From Oscillospiraceae bacterium (GTDB taxonomy: Bacteria; Bacillota; Clostridia; Oscillospirales; Oscillospiraceae), in assembly GCA_017538775.1 (NCBI GenBank), contig JAFYIF010000237.1:1-6656 (forward strand): a DNA stretch of 6,656 bases. Reading direction: 5' to 3'. Positions 5,336-6,656 of the stretch are shown here, one piece after another. Both the position numbers and the translations under genes were made by a program. The notes under the pieces are model-generated. The model was not told the DNA's origin and did not search any database. It worked only from the letters and a program-made list of their open reading frames with translations. Positions within the stretch are counted from its first letter, which is position 1. Every line of letters starts with the position of its first letter.

Positions 5336-6646
5336 ATGTTTGATGTCATCGCCAAGCCGTTTGGAATGCTGCTGCTGTGGCTGTACAACCTGGTGCAGAA
5401 CTACGGCGTCGCAATCTTCCTGTTCGCGCTGGTGGTCAAGCTGATCCTGCTGCCCTTCCAGATGAAGAGCAAGAAGAGCATGATGCGCATGGCCGCCCTC
5501 AACCCCCAGGTGGAGGCGCTGAAGAAACGCCACGAGGGCAACCCGCAGCGGCTCCAGCAGGAGACCAGCAAACTCTACAAAGAAGAACACGTCAACCCCA
5601 TGTCCGGCTGCCTCTGGAGCCTGCTGCCCTATCCCATCCTGCTGGCCCTCTGGCGCGCCATCCGCTTCCCCCTGACCACCATGATGGGCGTGGCCCAGGA
5701 GCTGGTCAGCGAGGGCGGCGCGATCTACAGCAAGCTGTCCGAGCTGGGCTTCGACCTGAGCGCCAACGGCGCCTATCTCCAGCTCCAGGAGAGCGAATTC
5801 ATCACCCGGCACTTTGCCGACTTCTCCGGCCTCAGCGACAAGCTGGTGCCCATCAACTATCAGTTCCTGGGCCTGAACCTGGCTGAGACCCCCTCCGTCA
5901 CCTTCTGGAACAACGGCTTCACCTGGGCGGCATTCGGGCTGTTCCTGATCCCGCTGGTCTCCGCCGGGCTCAGTTATCTGCAGATGAAGGTCAGCACGGC
6001 CATGAACCCCACGGCCCAGCAGGGCCAGCAGCAGATGAAGAGCATGAGCTTCATCATGCCCCTGATCTCCCTCTGGATCGGCTTCTCCATGCCCGCCACC
6101 ATGGGCATCTACTGGATCTTCACCAGCCTGCTGGCGCTGGTGCAGGAGATCATCCTGAACCGCTTCTACGGCAAAAAGCTGGAGGCCGAGCAGGCCGAGC
6201 GCAACGCCCGCTTCCGGGCAAGGGAGGCGGAGTATGAGCGCAAGCGCGCCGAGACCGAGCGCCTTCGGGCCGAGGGCCAGACGAAAGAAAACGAGAACAC
6301 CAGCCGCAAGAAGCAGGTGGCCCGGCAGAAGGCCGCCGCAGCGCGGGAGGAACAGGCCAAGCAGGCCAAGGGCGCCAAGCCCAAGGACATCCCGCCCAGC
6401 CAGGTGGGGTCTCGCCGCTACGCCCGGGGCCGGGCCTATGACCCGGACCGCTTTGTAAACGCCGCCGCGGGGGACAAGGCCGAAGCCAGCGAGGAAGTGC
6501 CCGCCGCTCCCGCCCCTGCCGCTCCCGCCCCTGTTCCTTCCCCCGCTCCCCAGACCGCAGCGGTCCCGGCGGAGGAGGAGGACTATGACCCCTACAGCGC
6601 CCCCGACGAAGACGAAACCGAAGCGTCCGACGCGGACGAAACCTGA
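5336..6646 (+). CDS. yidC: Membrane protein insertase YidC/OxaA (SpoIIIJ type)
   Basis: YidC inserts and folds membrane proteins, alone or with SecYEG. This 436-residue protein has the five-helix core without a lipoprotein cysteine. Helices lie at about 22-42, 92-113, 195-216, 236-252 and 255-276. The cytoplasmic C1 region (43-90, MKSKKSMMRMAALNPQVEAL) and NPMSGCLWSLLPYPIL (87-102) are classic. Lys35 in FALVVKLILLPF takes the place of the conserved groove arginine. The extracellular loop 114-194 is longer than in Bacillus SpoIIIJ. The C-terminal tail of about 158 residues is a Lys/Arg/Glu-rich coiled-coil-like segment (280-350), then an Ala-Pro stretch (389-412) and an acidic end (EEEDYDPY, DEDETEASDADET). 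AGGAG (5324-5328) lies 7 nt before the ATG, and only 26 nt separate it from yidD. A sporulating host would also use it in the sigma-G activation pathway, as SpoIIIJ does in Bacillus (inference). Confidence 0.96.
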   Translation: MFDVIAKPFGMLLLWLYNLVQNYGVAIFLFALVVKLILLPFQMKSKKSMMRMAALNPQVEALKKRHEGNPQRLQQETSKLYKEEHVNPMSGCLWSLLPYPILLALWRAIRFPLTTMMGVAQELVSEGGAIYSKLSELGFDLSANGAYLQLQESEFITRHFADFSGLSDKLVPINYQFLGLNLAETPSVTFWNNGFTWAAFGLFLIPLVSAGLSYLQMKVSTAMNPTAQQGQQQMKSMSFIMPLISLWIGFSMPATMGIYWIFTSLLALVQEIILNRFYGKKLEAEQAERNARFRAREAEYERKRAETERLRAEGQTKENENTSRKKQVARQKAAAAREEQAKQAKGAKPKDIPPSQVGSRRYARGRAYDPDRFVNAAAGDKAEASEEVPAAPAPAAPAPVPSPAPQTAAVPAEEEDYDPYSAPDEDETEASDADET

Positions 6647-6656
6647 GAGAAGGAAG
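6647..6656 (+). promoter_or_regulatory. Ribosome binding site of the next gene, probably jag/khpB
   Basis: GAGAAGGAAG directly follows the yidC stop and resembles a Shine-Dalgarno site, implying that another co-transcribed gene starts within the next few bases to the right. In Firmicutes that gene is usually jag/khpB, an RNA-binding protein. The gene itself is outside the window, so its identity is inferred from conserved order only. Confidence 0.45.

Noticed and set aside
1..6656. CRISPR array, tRNA, rRNA or insertion sequence
   Set aside because: No regularly spaced repeats, tRNA-like folds, rRNA motifs, transposase frames or terminal repeats were seen.

Overview
The window looks like chromosomal DNA from a GC-rich, spore-forming, Gram-positive anaerobe of the Firmicutes/Clostridia, most likely an Oscillospiraceae-type gut lineage (inference). 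The basis is a YpeB germination protein, an SLH-domain exported protein of the style common in that group, a Bacillota-type short YidC beginning directly at the core domain, strong purine-rich Shine-Dalgarno sites, and codons ending mostly in G or C. Because of the GC-rich third positions, many long reading frames on the opposite strand are shadows and are not annotated.

Left part (1-2582): a truncated ypeB gene runs leftward off the edge, and a HipA-like protein kinase gene runs rightward from a divergent 150-bp intergenic region. That region carries a good sigma-A-type promoter for the kinase. An 18-26 bp imperfect palindrome (CGTAT-N8-ATACG core) sits in the promoter spacer and -10. No HipB-like partner gene is visible.

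Middle part (2583-4302): a promoter (TGGACA-N17-TATAAT) whose spacer is almost entirely a perfect 9-bp inverted repeat drives, after a leader of about 145 nt, a secreted protein with three SLH repeats and a right-handed beta-helix domain. A strong hairpin terminator closes this unit. The beta-helix contains four cysteines spaced exactly 23 residues apart, a probable stacked ladder.

Right part (4349-6656): a consensus sigma-A promoter drives the conserved cluster rpmH (ribosomal protein L34), rnpA (RNase P protein), yidD (membrane insertion factor) and yidC (membrane protein insertase). A ribosome-binding-site-like sequence at the right edge probably belongs to the next gene, expected to be jag/khpB. 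These genes link translation, tRNA processing and membrane protein insertion. In many bacteria this cluster lies next to oriC and dnaA. Here an SLH protein gene is upstream instead and no DnaA-box cluster is seen.

I did not find a convincing new multi-gene system. The best leads are the palindromic promoter of the orphan kinase, the inverted repeat inside the SLH-gene promoter (overlapped by a DnaA-box-like 9-mer), the cysteine ladder, and the RNA hairpins around rpmH.
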